A model generated the notes under the pieces. The model searched no databases. It saw nothing but the letters and a program-made list of their open reading frames with translations, and was not told the DNA's origin. Positions 10,924-22,357 of a stretch of 64,000 nt of DNA are shown here, one piece after another. The translations under genes and the position numbers were made by a program. The DNA is from Ottelia alismoides. Taxonomy: Eukaryota; Streptophyta; Magnoliopsida; Alismatales; Hydrocharitaceae. The DNA lies in assembly GCA_037367405.1 (NCBI GenBank), contig JAZKJV010008264.1, positions 930,001 through 994,000 of the forward strand. Reading direction: 5' to 3'. Each line of letters starts with the position of its first letter. The stretch's first letter is position 1.

Positions 10924-13907
10924 GTAGGGGGGCTCGAAACCTTCCTTCTTGAGGGTTCTGGGCATGAGGATGGTCGGCTTTTCTTCCCTGAGGCGGAGGG
11001 TCAGGCAGCAGGATCGGCGGACAACCATGGGGGAGGGGAGGGGATTCAGCTGGGCAGACTTGGTCTGGGGGAAGGGGATGCACAAGGAAGATTGGTGGGG
11101 GATTGTAGTGCTTTGATGGTGGAGGAGGGGCTATTGGAAGGTCTCAAAGCGGCGGGAGGTTTGGTTGGCCGAGGGGAAGGTAGGGAGAAGGGATTCAGGA
11201 GGAGGCAGATGAGATAATGGCAGCATATGGTGCAAGCGGGACAATAGGAGGTTTGGAACAACCAAGTGTGGCTGGGGTGGGCAGTGATTCAAGGACGCGG
11301 AGGGGGATGGAGACCTTAGCTGCGATGGTTGGGGGACATAGTACAGGATCTCTTGAGAAGAGGGTGACCATGAGGGAGGCAAGAAGGAGACGTAGGGTTG
11401 AGCCGGTACGGTCTGTGGACCGACATAATGCTTCTTCATAGCATCTTGAGGGAGAGGGGTTGCCTTGTGGTAAACTGAGACAATTCAACCTGCTGAATAG
11501 AGACTCTGCTATTTGTTTGGGGGTGGAACAATCGCAACCATTAAGGAAGCTCCACCGGGTTACTAGATGATGATATTATCTTGGAATGGGAGGGGTCTAG
11601 GACAACCCGAAAAACGCCAAGCGGTGGGGAACCTGATTCATGAAGCTAAAGTAGACATATTCATATTGCAAGAGATGAAGTTGTCAAGAGGTGGGGTTGA
11701 TGCTGGCTGAAACTTGGGGGTTGGGCTGTGCTTCGTGATTGTGGTGCTGGAAGCATAAGGTGTGGCAGGAGGGCATCTCATGGGTTGGAAAGAGAAGGAT
11801 TTTGCCAAAGAAGAGTGGAGGACCGCCTTCACACTTTCTGTTCGACTTAAGCACCAGACCTATGGGATCTCCTTTACTGTGACAAATATCTATGGGCCCA
11901 TGGGGAGGTGGGAGAGGTCTTTAGCGAATGACCTGGTGTAGGTGAGCGCCAGACATCTAGAGGGGTCGTGTCTTTTAGGAGGAGATCTTAACCTTACATT
12001 GCAACCTGATAATCGCCCTCGAAGGGGGGTGGAAGAGATATTGGCTCAATTGATTTTCTAGACGTGGCGCACTTGTTGGGGCTAATAATTGTGGATGCAT
12101 CTGGTTGTGCATATACCCGGCGCAATGCGAGATCAAGGTCGAGATTGGACATGTTCTTGCTTTTTGTAGAGCAGGTGGATAAATTCCCTGTCTCGTGGGC
12201 TTGGGAGCTTCCGCGTGCACATTCAGATCGCATGCCTGTCCTTTGGTCATCATGTGAGGAGGGTCGCAACAGGTTCTTTTTCCATTTCGACTACACGTTG
12301 ATGTTGGAGGAGGTATTCAAGGAGGTGGTGGGGAGCATGTGGAGGGAGTGGAATTCGGAGGGATCAATGTTTTGTTGTCTGGCTGCCAAGTTGGGACTTT
12401 TAAGACCTTTTCTGATGGGGTTGGGAAGGGAGATAAGGTTAAAAAGAAGGGAGAACAGAGGTAGGGTGTAGGAGGAGGTGGTCCATCTAGATGGGTTGGA
12501 TGATCTGAGAGGTTTGGATCAGGAGGAGGTGGTGGAGTGTCCCAAGATTTTGGAGGAGTTGTTACTGGAGGATCATAAAGAGGAGGCGGAAAGGAGGCAG
12601 AAGTGGTTGAAGGAAGGGGATGCTAACACTAGATTATTTCACAACATGCATCAGGCGGGAGGAGGAATCATATTCATGAGCTAGAGGTGGCAGGGTTGAG
12701 GGTCTTCGGAGAGGCCCAAATAGGAGGAGCACTGAGAGGGCACTTTATGGAGGCATCAAGGAGAGGACATGGACACGAGTGGGGTTGGATGGGAAGGGGG
12801 TAAAATCTCTATCATCATTTCAGGCTGAGGGGCTGGTTAAATCTTTCACGGAGGAGGAAGTGAAAAAAGCACTTTGGGGGATGAATGTGGATGGGGCACC
12901 TGGGCCAGATGACTTCCTGATCTTCTTCTACATAGAATTTTCGGACTTGTTGAAGAGCGACGTTATGGAGGTGATAGAAGAGTATAAGGGAGGCAACATG
13001 GGTTTGAGAGGGTTAACAATTCGATGCTGCTCTTACTGCCAAAGAAAGATATCCCGATACGTGTGGAAGACTTTAGACTGATAGCTCTCTCCAATGGAAT
13101 CTATTTGATTGTGTCTAAGGTGATGGCAAATAGGCTGAAGGAGGGACAATCCGCTTTCATATATGGGCGTCATATGGCTGATGGGTTGGTTATGGCCTCC
13201 GACATTCGCTTGGAGTGGCAGCGCAAAAACACAAAGGGAGTATTATGGAAGATTGGCTTTGCCAACGCTTATGATTGTGTAGAATGGAACTTCAAGTGGT
13301 AGTCTCTAAGGAAGAGAGGATTCCGGGATACTAGCCTGGATGAAGAGATGCATCACTACGGTGTCCTTTTTGATCTTGGTGAATGGTAGGCCAGAGTGGG
13401 GTTTTTTCCAGCTATAGGGGGGTGTGCTGTAGGGGTGCCCCCTGGAGACCATGTTGTTCAGTTTGGTGGCAGATGCACTAGCGTTTCATTGCAGGCAAGA
13501 GTTTGATGGGGGCTAGTGCAAGGGCTTTCGTCAAGGTGACATCTCACTACCGTTGCTTCAGTATGTGGATGACACGGTTCTTTTTCTCGTGGGAACAAAG
13601 GAGATGAGAAGTAGAGAGGCTTAGTTACTGGGCATATTTAGCAGCAAATCTGGTCTAAAGATAAACTTGCAAAAATTATTGGTACTCACTTTTGGGTTGC
13701 ATGAGGAGGAACGAGGCAGAATGGTCGAACTACTTGGGTGTCAGTTGGGGGAGTTATCAATCACGTACCTTGAACTTCCACTGGTGGCAGGAAAGCTCAG
13801 AGTGACATATTGGGATGCAGTCATTCAGAGGGTTTATTTGAGGCCGATAGGATGGAAAGTGGCCACTTTACCTAAGGGATGGAAAGCTGATTTAATGGGG
13901 TTGTCTT
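10924..13907 (+). pseudogene. Degenerate L1-type LINE (endonuclease and reverse transcriptase remnants)
   Basis: Broken reading frames of a plant non-LTR retrotransposon. From 11566 the endonuclease starts (LSWNGRGLGQPEKR ... VDIFILQEMKLSR), followed by TVTNIYGPMGRW and a GGDLNL motif, all with stops and shifts. Reverse transcriptase follows: the APGPDDF motif near 12897, a PKK...RLIALSNGIYLIVSKVMANRLK stretch at 13030-13140 (split here by an insertion of variable residues), the QYVDDTVLFL active-site motif near 13560, and SGLKINLQK plus GWKVATLPKGWKADL to about 13900. In the active-site motif the usual ADD is VDD. The 5' side abuts the LTR end of element 1. The 3' side is cut by the first MITE near 13908, so no poly-A tail is seen. 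Long decayed; the Gly-rich 10924-11560 may be ORF1 remains. Confidence 0.85.
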
Positions 13908-14239
13908 ATTGGCTGCCCCGCTTCCTTATTTCGGTGTTTTTTTATTTTTTTAAATGACACCATGTATATTCATCCCTATATCCCTCCAATATGTCATTCG
14001 TATTTCGTCATAAACAAAGACTCATATGGCCTCCATCGAGATGGTGTCGATTTAGAAAATCATGTTACCATTAAAAATGATTGTCTGGATGGAGGACATC
14101 GGAGTCTCTGTTTTTGACGAAATTCGAATAGCATATAGCAGGGATATAGGGATGAATATACATGGCGATATTCTTTTGAAAAAAATACCGAAAATAGCGC
14201 GGGGACAACCATGTTGATAGCCCCAAGGGGGTAGCCCCA

Positions 14240-14240
<1 letters not shown>
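13908..14240. mobile_element. Foldback MITE, core family (unit 1), left end truncated
   Basis: Inverted arms around 14060-14090 with the shared core (AGACTC, CCTCCAT, GACGAAATTCGAAT). It is homologous to the complete unit at 17032-17379 but begins inside the LINE without its (TA)n and terminal bases. It ends AGCCCCAC before (TA)n. Confidence 0.75.
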
Positions 14241-14277
<37 letters not shown>

Positions 14278-14280
<3 letters not shown>

Positions 14281-14664
14281 AAAAGGGAGTATGCTCCCTA
14301 GTTGTAGCCAACTTAGCTACTCCCACCCCTATTTTTTCCTTATTTTTTTATTTCTTTGGAAAATAAAAATTTGTAAATTCATCATTATATCCCTCTCACA
14401 TTCTATTAAAATTTCATCAGAAACAGAGACTCCTACGGCCTCCATCCAAACAGGGTCGATTTAAAAAATCCTGCGACCGTTAAAAAAATGACGTTTGGAT
14501 GGAGGGCTTAGGTGTCTCTGTTTCTGACGAAATTTTAATAGAATGTTAGAGGGATATAGTGATGAATATACAAATTTTTATTTTCCAAAGAAATAAAAAA
14601 TGAGGGAAAAATATGGGTGGGAGTAGCCAATTGGCTACAACCTGGGTGTAGCCTCATTTAACCC
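14278..14664. mobile_element. Foldback MITE, core family (unit 2)
   Basis: 387 bp flanked by (TA)n on both sides. Ends GGGAAAAGGGAGTATGCTCC and GGCTACAACCTGGGTGTAGC...CCC are inverted repeats, and nearly the whole unit folds on itself. It is closely related to unit 13 (17851-18239). Confidence 0.85.
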
Positions 14665-14706
14665 ATATATATATATGTATATATATATATGTATATATAT
14701 ATGTGT

Positions 14707-15060
14707 GGTAAAATGGGGATGCCCCTAGGGGGAGCCAACTTAGCTCCCCCCGCCCTTTTTTCTTCATTTTTTTTGAAATTTTTTCCGTGAACATTCATCA
14801 CTATATCCCTATATTTTGTCATAAAAATTTCGTGTGAAATAGAGACTCATACGACTTCTATCCAGACAATCATTTTTTAACGATCCCAAGATTTTTTAAA
14901 TCGACCATGTCTGGATATAGGTCGTAGGAGTCTTTGTTTCTAATGAAATTTGAATGTCATAATATATGGATATAATAATGAATATACACGATTTTTATTT
15001 TAAAAAAATATTTGAAAAATTGGACGGAGGGAGCTAACTAGGGGGCATATACATTTTACC
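14707..15060. mobile_element. Foldback MITE, core family (unit 3)
   Basis: Ends GGTAAAATGGGGATGCCCC and GGGGGCATATACATTTTACC. The core is shared with units 2, 11, 12, 13 and 14. TA-rich tracts on both sides, interrupted by GT on the left. Confidence 0.85.
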
Positions 15061-15096
15061 CATATATGCGTGATTACATGCGTGTGTGTGTGTGTG

Positions 15097-15457
15097 AAGG
15101 GAGGCAACATGGCTGCTACATGTGATAGTTTCTCCATTTTTTATTTTTTTCAAAATTAAACCATGAATATTCATCTATATATCCCTTATACATTCTATTA
15201 AAATTTCATCAGAAATAGAGACTCCTATGTCCTCCATCTAGAACATGTAATTTGAATGATCTGAAATTTGTTGTAATCGACCTGTTCTAGATGGAGGACA
15301 TAGGAGTCTCTGTTTCAGACGAAATTTTAATACAATATAGTAGGGATATATAGATGAATATTCATGGTTTAATTTTTGGGAAAAAATAAAAATATTTTGA
15401 GGAAACTACCACATGTAGAAGCCACGTTGGTTGCTACATGTAGCAGCCTCCCCGACC
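15097..15457. mobile_element. Foldback MITE, core family (unit 4)
   Basis: Ends GGGAGGCAACATGGCTGCTA and the inverted TAGCAGCCTCCCC. The same internal core as units 2-3. Unlike its neighbours it is flanked by (TG)n on the left and (AC)n on the right. Confidence 0.8.
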
Positions 15458-15472
15458 TACACACACACACAT

Positions 15473-15640
15473 AGGAGTGATCATGTGAGAGCAAAAAAAT
15501 GTAAGATCATGATAGCATGCACTCTGGACCACATGATCCAACCAGGAGAGAGAAGATCTAGAGAGAGAGAAAACAGAATCATGTGGTCCAAAATGCATCC
15601 TCTCATGCTCTCACATTTTTTTCCTCTCATAGGATCACTC

Positions 15641-15642
<2 letters not shown>
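15473..15642. mobile_element. Short foldback MITE, second family (unit 5)
   Basis: 170 bp. AGGAGTGATCATGTGAGAGC on the left is mirrored by GATCACTCCT on the right. Followed by (CT)n then (TA)n. Unrelated in core to unit 2. Confidence 0.8.
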
Positions 15643-15692
<50 letters not shown>

Positions 15693-15693
15693 T

Positions 15694-15865
15694 AGGGATA
15701 ATCATGTGAGAGCCAAAAATTGAGAGCATGAGAGCAATGATTTTTGATCACTAGATTTTATCATCTCTCCTGATTGATTGGAGGAGGAGAGAAAAGATCA
15801 AAATATAGTGATCCAGATTCACTTATGCTCTCACAATTTTTTGGCTCTCACATGATCAACTCCCC
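15694..15865. mobile_element. Short foldback MITE, second family (unit 6)
   Basis: About 172 bp. Arms ATCATGTGAGAGCCAAAAA and the inverted TTTTTGGCTCTCACATGAT. A diverged relative of unit 5, with (CT)n and (TA)n to the right. Confidence 0.8.
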
Positions 15866-15874
15866 TCCCCCCCC

Positions 15875-15905
<31 letters not shown>

Positions 15906-15914
15906 CATATATAT

Positions 15915-16302
15915 GGGATTGGGGAGGCTACACCCATATGTATGTAACTTTCATACACCCACCTCTTGTTCCTTAATTTTTTTGATTTTTTTGAAATGGA
16001 TAATTAGGGGATTTACTTAGAATATTAAATAAATTAAGTGTTTCAAATTTCATGTAAAACAGACATTCATAACAGCTCCATCGGAAGGGTCCGATTTCAG
16101 CAAATCTCAGACCGTTAAATTTTGTCTGTCAAGATGGATAAGTTAGAAGTTTCGAAAGAAGTAGAAATTTGAATGACGATATGGTGATATATTATGATCT
16201 AAGTTCCCCAAAGAATTATCTCAAAAAAATTGAAAAATATTGAGGGAAAAAGAGGTGGGTGTAGGAAAGTTACCTACACATGGGTGTAGGCTCCCTTTTC
16301 CC
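15915..16302. mobile_element. Foldback MITE, third family (unit 7)
   Basis: 388 bp between (TA)n tracts. Left end GGGGAGGCTACACCCATATG is mirrored by GGGTGTAGGCTCCC on the right. The core has AACGGTCTGAGA-type arms but differs from units 1-4. Confidence 0.82.
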
Positions 16303-16324
16303 TATATATATATATATATATATA

Positions 16325-16604
16325 GGGCCTTTTAAATAGGACGCAGTCCTTCCTGAGTTAAGGAAGGCCGCCCTTTTTTGTATAAAACATGGCACTTTAG
16401 TAGAATACGTATATAGTTTGTATTATAGGTGCAAATTATAAATACAAAGCCGCATACAAAATTGCGCATTATAATACAAACATTAAAACTGCACATATAA
16501 TACAAAACTGTATATGTATTCTACTAAAGTCATCCTATTTTATACAAAAAAGGGGCTGGCCTTCCTTAGCTTAGGAAGGACTGCGTCCTATTTGAAAGAA
16601 ATCC
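16325..16604. mobile_element. Foldback MITE, fourth family (unit 8)
   Basis: 280 bp between (TA)n tracts. Arms AAATAGGACGCAGTCCTTCC and the inverted GGAAGGACTGCGTCCTATTT. The interior is a TGTATTATA-rich palindrome. Confidence 0.85.
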
Positions 16605-16623
16605 TATATATATATATATATAT

Positions 16624-16698
16624 AGGTAAAATGTGAGTGTAGGCTCCCTTTTCCCTATATATATACATGGGTGTAGGTTCCCTTTTACCTTTTTCCTA
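16624..16698. mobile_element. Terminal fragments of MITEs (unit 9)
   Basis: Two short pieces ending GTGTAGGCTCCCTTTTCCC and GGTGTAGGTTCCCTTTTACC, separated by TATATATA. They match only the right ends of the unit 7 type, so they are remnants of deletion or nested insertion. Confidence 0.6.
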
Positions 16699-16724
16699 TA
16701 TATATATATATATATATATATATA

Positions 16725-16990
16725 GGATTTCTTTCAAATAGGACGCAGTCCTTCCATAGACCCTTTTTTGTATAATACATGATGACTTTGGTAGAATACG
16801 TATACAGTTTTGTATTATAATGTGCAGTTTTAATGTTTGTATTATAATACACGGTTTTGTATGCGGCTTTGTATTTATAACGTGCACCTATAATACAAAT
16901 TGTATACGTATTCTACTGAAGTGCTCGTTTTTATACAAAAAAGGGCGGCCTTCCTGAACTCAGGGAGGACTGCATCCTATTTGAAAGGGC

Positions 16991-16993
<3 letters not shown>
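16725..16993. mobile_element. Foldback MITE, fourth family (unit 10)
   Basis: A relative of unit 8 in the opposite orientation: it starts GATTTCTTTCAAATAGGACG and ends AAAGGGCCCC, flanked by long (TA)n tracts. The short ORFs in it come from the palindrome and the TA run. Confidence 0.85.
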
Positions 16994-17031
<38 letters not shown>

Positions 17032-17033
<2 letters not shown>

Positions 17034-17379
17034 AAAAAATGGGGCTGCCCCCGCCCCATTTTTCGGTATTATTTTATTTTTTTTTGAAAAATAAAATCAT
17101 GTATATTCATACATATATCCTCCTATATGCCATTCAAATTTTGTCAGAAACAGAGACTCCTACGGCCTCCATCTCGATGGTATCGATTTAAAAAAATCAT
17201 GTTACCGTTCCGGATGGAGGCTGTAGGAGTCTCTATTTCTGACGAAATTCGAATGGTATATAGGAGGGATATAGGGATGAATGTACATGGTGTTATTTTT
17301 CAAAAAAAATAAAAAAATTGCCCAAATAAGGCGGGGGCAACCATGTTGGCTTCCCCTAGGGGGCAGCCACATATGACCC
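17032..17379. mobile_element. Foldback MITE, core family (unit 11)
   Basis: About 348 bp. GGGGCTGCCCCCGCC at the left is mirrored by GGCGGGGGCAACC...GGGGGCAGCC at the right. The complete form of unit 1. Confidence 0.82.
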
Positions 17380-17446
17380 ACATATATATATATATATATA
17401 GATATATATGTATGTATGTATATATATATAGAGAGAGAGAGAGAGA

Positions 17447-17835
17447 GGAAAATGGGGGTGCCCCTAGGGGGAGCTAACTTAGCCCCCCCCCCCGCCCTAT
17501 TTTTTAAAATTTTTTTATTTTTTTTGAAAATTTTTTCCGTGAATATTCATCACTATATCCCTATATTATGTTATAAAAATTTCGTGTCAAACAGAGACTC
17601 CTACGTCCTCCATCCAGACAGTCATTTTTTTAACGGTAACAGGATTTTTTAAATCGACCCCGTTTGGATGGAGGTTGTATGAGTCTCTGTTTCGTATGAA
17701 ATTTGAATGACATAATATAGGGATTTAATAATAAATTTACACGGTTTTAGATTTCAAAAAAAATAAAAAAAAATTGTGAAAAAATGGCGGGGGGAGCTAA
17801 GTTAGCTCCCCCTAGGGGGCATACACATTTTACCC
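17447..17835. mobile_element. Foldback MITE, core family (unit 12)
   Basis: 389 bp. Ends GGGGGTGCCCCTAGGGGGAG and CCCCCTAGGGGGCATACACA, with CATTTTACCC at the extreme right. A close relative of unit 3. (TA)n and (GA)n on the left, (TA)n on the right. Confidence 0.85.
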
Positions 17836-17850
17836 ATATATATATATATA

Positions 17851-18239
17851 GGGAAAAAGGAGTATGCTCCCTGGGTGTAGCTAACTTACATGCTCCCACC
17901 TCTTTTCCCCTGTATTTTTTTATTTTTCTGAAATGAAACCTATTGGAATTTAGATCACAATATGTCACCATGATGTCATTCAAATTTCGACTTAATTCGA
18001 TACTTCTATCCCCTCCATCAAGACTGTCAAATTTTAACGGTCTCAGAATTGCTGAAAATGACCCCCTTCAGATGGAGGGCATAGAAGTCTCTGTTTCTGA
18101 CGAAATTTTAATAGAATATTAAAGGGATATAGTGATGAATATATATATATTTTATTTTTCAAAAAAATTTAAAAATGGGGGGAAAATGAGGGTGGGAGTA
18201 GCCAATTGGCTACACCCAGGGTGTAGCCTCATTTAACCC
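17851..18239. mobile_element. Foldback MITE, core family (unit 13)
   Basis: 389 bp. Starts GGGAAAAAGGAGTATGCTCC and ends GTGTAGCCTCATTTAACCC. A close relative of unit 2. Its right (TA)n is the left flank of the large MULE. Confidence 0.85.
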
Positions 18240-18258
18240 ATATATATATATATATATA

Positions 18259-18285
18259 GGGTGCACTTGAATTGAGGTGGCACCT
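18259..18285 (+). repeat. Left terminal inverted repeat of the MULE
   Basis: Begins GGGTGC directly after (TA)n, then ACTTGAATTGAGGTGGCACC. It matches the reverse complement of the right end over about 20 bases with one mismatch. The outer six bases differ between the two ends. Confidence 0.8.
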
Positions 18286-18539
18286 TTCCTTGATTAAGGA
18301 AAGGTTTCATCTTAGGCCGTGGGATGAAGAGTGAACGAAGGAGATTGAAACCACTATGTGGTTTTCGTGCCAACTAACATTCCTATAATGAGGGATGGTT
18401 AAATTAATGCTAAATAAATTATTACACATCATTAAACATTCTATATTTAGCAAATAAGCATTTTTAAGAACACAACATTGCGTCAAAATCTTGGTTGAAT
18501 AAAAGCACCGTATTTTGAAATAATCTGTTATGATAATAC

Positions 18540-19260
18540 AAAATATTGTGCTATTTTACGTCTTCATGTCATATTTTACAACATATTATCTACCGTTTAT
18601 ATAGAAAAAAGCCTAAAAGACGGTGACATATTGCGTTTATTCAAAAGAATTTTACACATATTAAGTAAAAAAAATTACATTCGGTTACGTAATAAAATAC
18701 GAAATTGATAAAGACATTGCAAACTCTCCTATACGCATATACAAAATGGGAAATTTAGATATAAGGAAATGAAAATATGAATTACGTTATATATCTATAA
18801 TTTACACAATACAAACGACAATTACAAATTTGAATTATATTTTACAATGATATTATAAACTGGAGAACATTTTTTACAAACTTTTAAACAAGTTTACCAA
18901 CAATTATCATATTTTACGTATAAATTGTATATTTTACTAAAGGCTACTATATTCTGTTAATGTATATCTCAATTAATATATGTACGTTACGTATACGTAA
19001 GTATATTTATTTTCTCAGAATCTTGATATCACATATAATTACAATTGTATAATAATATATTACAAATGAACAATTTATTTTACAAGAATTGAGGGTATTT
19101 TACTGAGATATTCTGACATTTTGCATTAAATAATTGACAATGTTGCCACTATTTTACATTACTAGATTATATTTTACAAAACCATGTTATATTTTACAGC
19201 TTTGTCTTCTATTCTACAATTTGAAATTTCTCTTGGTTTGATATTCCTGATTTTACAAAT
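18540..19260 (+). repeat. Left subterminal motif array (TATTTTAC)
   Basis: At least ten TATTTTAC copies on the + strand (near 18552, 18573, 18837, 18909, 18930, 19078, 19096, 19151, 19170 and 19190), none seen reversed. The right half of the element carries the complement. Such subterminal repeats are typical transposase binding sites; that role is inference. No gene is visible in 18286-20134. Confidence 0.6.
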
Positions 19261-20134
19261 AAAATGGGAAGATATACATGGTAACTGCTCTCATGTTGAT
19301 ATTTGTATTATATAACATTTTAAAAATTTTATCTTTGTAATTTTTGATGCTTTCAAAAGAGAACATAAGCAGTGATAAATAAACAATGTATGTTTTCCTG
19401 TTTTACGGATTTGAAAAATTAAATTAGTGATTTTATATATAACAGGAAAAAATCGCTAGAGAATGAGATTGCAGATGCTATGAATAATTTATTGCGAGAA
19501 ACACATGTCTGATTCAAAGAATCAAAAGCTCAACGCAAAAATGAATCTTTTAAATTTAAATTGTGCATAAAGATTGATGAAAACATATATTGGAATTTGG
19601 AACAAATGAAAATATGAAGAAGAATAAACATAGTGTGTAGATGAAGATAAAATACTGACCTGTTTAGACGTAGAGATGATAAAGCAGAAATGAATTTCAA
19701 AAGCAAAAACTAGCTAACAATGGTTGAAGAGCAAAGGAAAAAAGGGAAATGAAGTTTTCGATAATTAATTAATTACCAAATTAATGATTTCTCATTGATT
19801 AAGTTAAATCAATTTGAAATTTAAAAATTCAAATTCTTTCTATTTATAGTTAAAACCGAAAACAAGCTCCTGTTTAATTTCAAAAAATACAACATTGCCA
19901 ATAAATAAAAAATAGAGATCTATGAATAAATGAAATCAAATTTAAGGAAAGTAAAATATGAAGTATATTCATATAATAAAATGACAGAAAAACCTAATTT
20001 GAAATTAAGCAAGAAGAAGTTACCGCATAAGGGCGACGGCGGCAAGGCAGGCGATCTTCTAGCGATTCGATTGAGGAGAGAGTCTCCACTCGAGAAATCG
20101 CTTTCTAAGGAGAAAAGAAGGACATCAGGAGACG

Positions 20135-22357
20135 ATGGAGGAGATGCAATCGAACTTGGTTGAACCAACGAGGGTACGGGATGAAGACTCAGATCAGTAC
20201 AGTGGGGGTACAATGATGGAACTCCAGATCCATCGGCCGAAGCAACAAATCAAAAGTAAGTACATTTTCAAATTTTTACGACTATTTTAACAATTTTAGA
20301 CAAATAATATCTCTGGTAAATGGTATGAACAGAAGGAACACAACTACCAGTTATCAAAACAAAGGAATTCGATGTTGATAAGGATGCTCTGAAGCTTAAT
20401 GATGATTTTAGAAGTAAGAAGATTTATGTTTACTTAAATATAAATTGCATTTTTTATTTGTATGAATAAAATCATTGATTATTGCAAACACAAATATATT
20501 TTTTCCTCTTCTTTTAGGCAAAGGTTATGTACAACACATGTGCTACATTGAACATTTTGTTCAGTTCATTGATAACCATAGACCCACGCCCAAACAACAA
20601 GCACTACTGTCAAAGACGGCTTTTGGGAAAATAATTAACATTAGCCATGTTGAAATACAAAGAAAAAACCTTCAATGTTTGGTTGAACAATACCAAGGAG
20701 GCAGAAATTTCAGATTTGGGAATAAGGTAGTGAGTTTCAGTGATGAAGAAGTTGGAGCAATTTTGGGCCTGCCAAGCTCTGGATTCTCAATAACAGTGAG
20801 AGGAAGACACCTTCAATGGAAATCTTTTATATCTCACAAAATGTTTGAAGAAGGAATGATTTTCAATAGAAGGAAGTTGAACAACATTCTCGAGGACTAC
20901 TACAATAGAGATGATGACAACTTGGTCTCTATTTATGTTACATGCTTGATACTTTTGATGTTTGCCACATTCCTTTTCCCAGACAGTTCTTATTCTTTTC
21001 CGAAAGATTTGTTACACTATGTAGAATCACTTGAAGATACAAGATAATTTAACTGGTCTGGTGCTGTAGCAAGGATGATACTATTCAACATGGATGACGT
21101 TGTGAGTAGAGTTCAGAAGAGAAGAGCATGTTCATCAAGGGTAACACTTGGTTACCTTACAGGATGTGTTGCCTGCTTATATGTGAGTACTTTGAAAATA
21201 TTTTTTATTATATGATAAAAAACATAAATATTAATAACACCAATGTATCAGGTATGGATGATGGAGTACTGCTGCAAAGACCTTGTGGTCAGCAGAGATC
21301 TTAGGCCACGAATAAGGAAGTGGGCTGGACCAATTAAAGGAGTTTCGAGAGCATTGGTTTCAATAAGTTATGATCAAGTAAGCCTTGTTGAGATGATTAA
21401 TAATATACTGAATGACTCGTAATTTCATTTTTTTTTCCAATACTAAATTATCTTGTTTATATAGATATTGCCTGCTTTGCAACTTCAAAAAAATGAAATT
21501 GTAAAGATAGGAGCAGACGGGTATGTCTTTCCTTTTGAGAAGTTTACAATTGATGGTTTTGCTGTTAGAAGACCAGAAATTTTGATCATAACCCCAATCC
21601 CAGTACCACAGGATACTTTAAAAAAGAAAGGAAAGCAACAGCTAGAAGAAATGAGTGACCAAAAAAAAGATGCTTGTGTTTCAAGTGCAGACATTGTAAA
21701 AAAAAAGAAACAAAAAACATGTATGTGTGATGCATTTTCCATTGAGATAGAGGAGCTGAAAGAGAAAATCAAAGCAATAAGTGAAACATATAGGAAAAAA
21801 GTTGAAGAACATATCAGAATAAATTCAGAATTGAAGAAGGAGAATGATAGGTTGACAACTGAGATTACGGAGCTGAAGGAAAAAATAAAATTGGTTCCTG
21901 ATCATGATATGATTGATCTTGGTCATAAAGCATTGGAATCGGAAGAAACGTTGGAGAATAAATCTGGAAATAAAGATGAAGGTGACATTGATGACAATGA
22001 CCAAGACATGGATGCAACAACACGAAATGAATCTGATGTCAATGTAGGAGATTTGGAACCTAGTGACTCAGATATCGGAGAAAAACTTCAGAATTTAATT
22101 TCTGAAATCTGTGATGAAGATCCACTGTATCAATCTCAAGATATAACAAAAAAGATTCACCTCTCAAGAGTGACATGCCTTCTTTCGATCTGAACATTGG
22201 TGACAATTCAAAATCAGAAAATGTGAACACACAACCTACTACAAAGAGAAGAAAGAGGGAAAAAGTCACTGTGCAACAGAGCTTAATAATAAAAAGATTG
22301 AAACAAAGAAGAGAAGCAAAAAATTTTCGAATGATCGAAAATCTTCTTCTACTTTAA
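20135..22357 (+). pseudogene. Plant-mobile-domain-like coiled-coil protein of the MULE, two lesions
   Basis: Five exons fit clean splice sites: 20135-20255, 20336-20413, 20518-21182, 21252-21377 and 21465-22357. The protein would be about 620 aa. Exon 3 gives AFGKIINISHVEIQRKNL, FRFGNKVVSFSDEEVGAILG and, later, a GCVACLYVWMMEYC stretch across the exon 3/4 junction, the pattern of plant mobile domain (aminotransferase-like) or DUF1985 proteins. Exon 5 encodes a Lys/Glu-rich coiled coil, an acidic segment, MPSFDLNIGD and the basic KRRKREK. Lesions: an in-frame TAA at 21045-21047 where the frame otherwise continues, and a one-base loss in the A-run at 22148-22153, beyond which the C-terminus continues in the next frame to 22357. 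It faces the transposase gene. Its function is unknown; a co-factor in transposition or a captured host gene are both possible. Confidence 0.7.

Noticed and set aside
15601..15700. Short peptides with poly-Ile/Tyr or poly-Arg/Glu
   Set aside because: Translations of (CT)n and (TA)n microsatellites.
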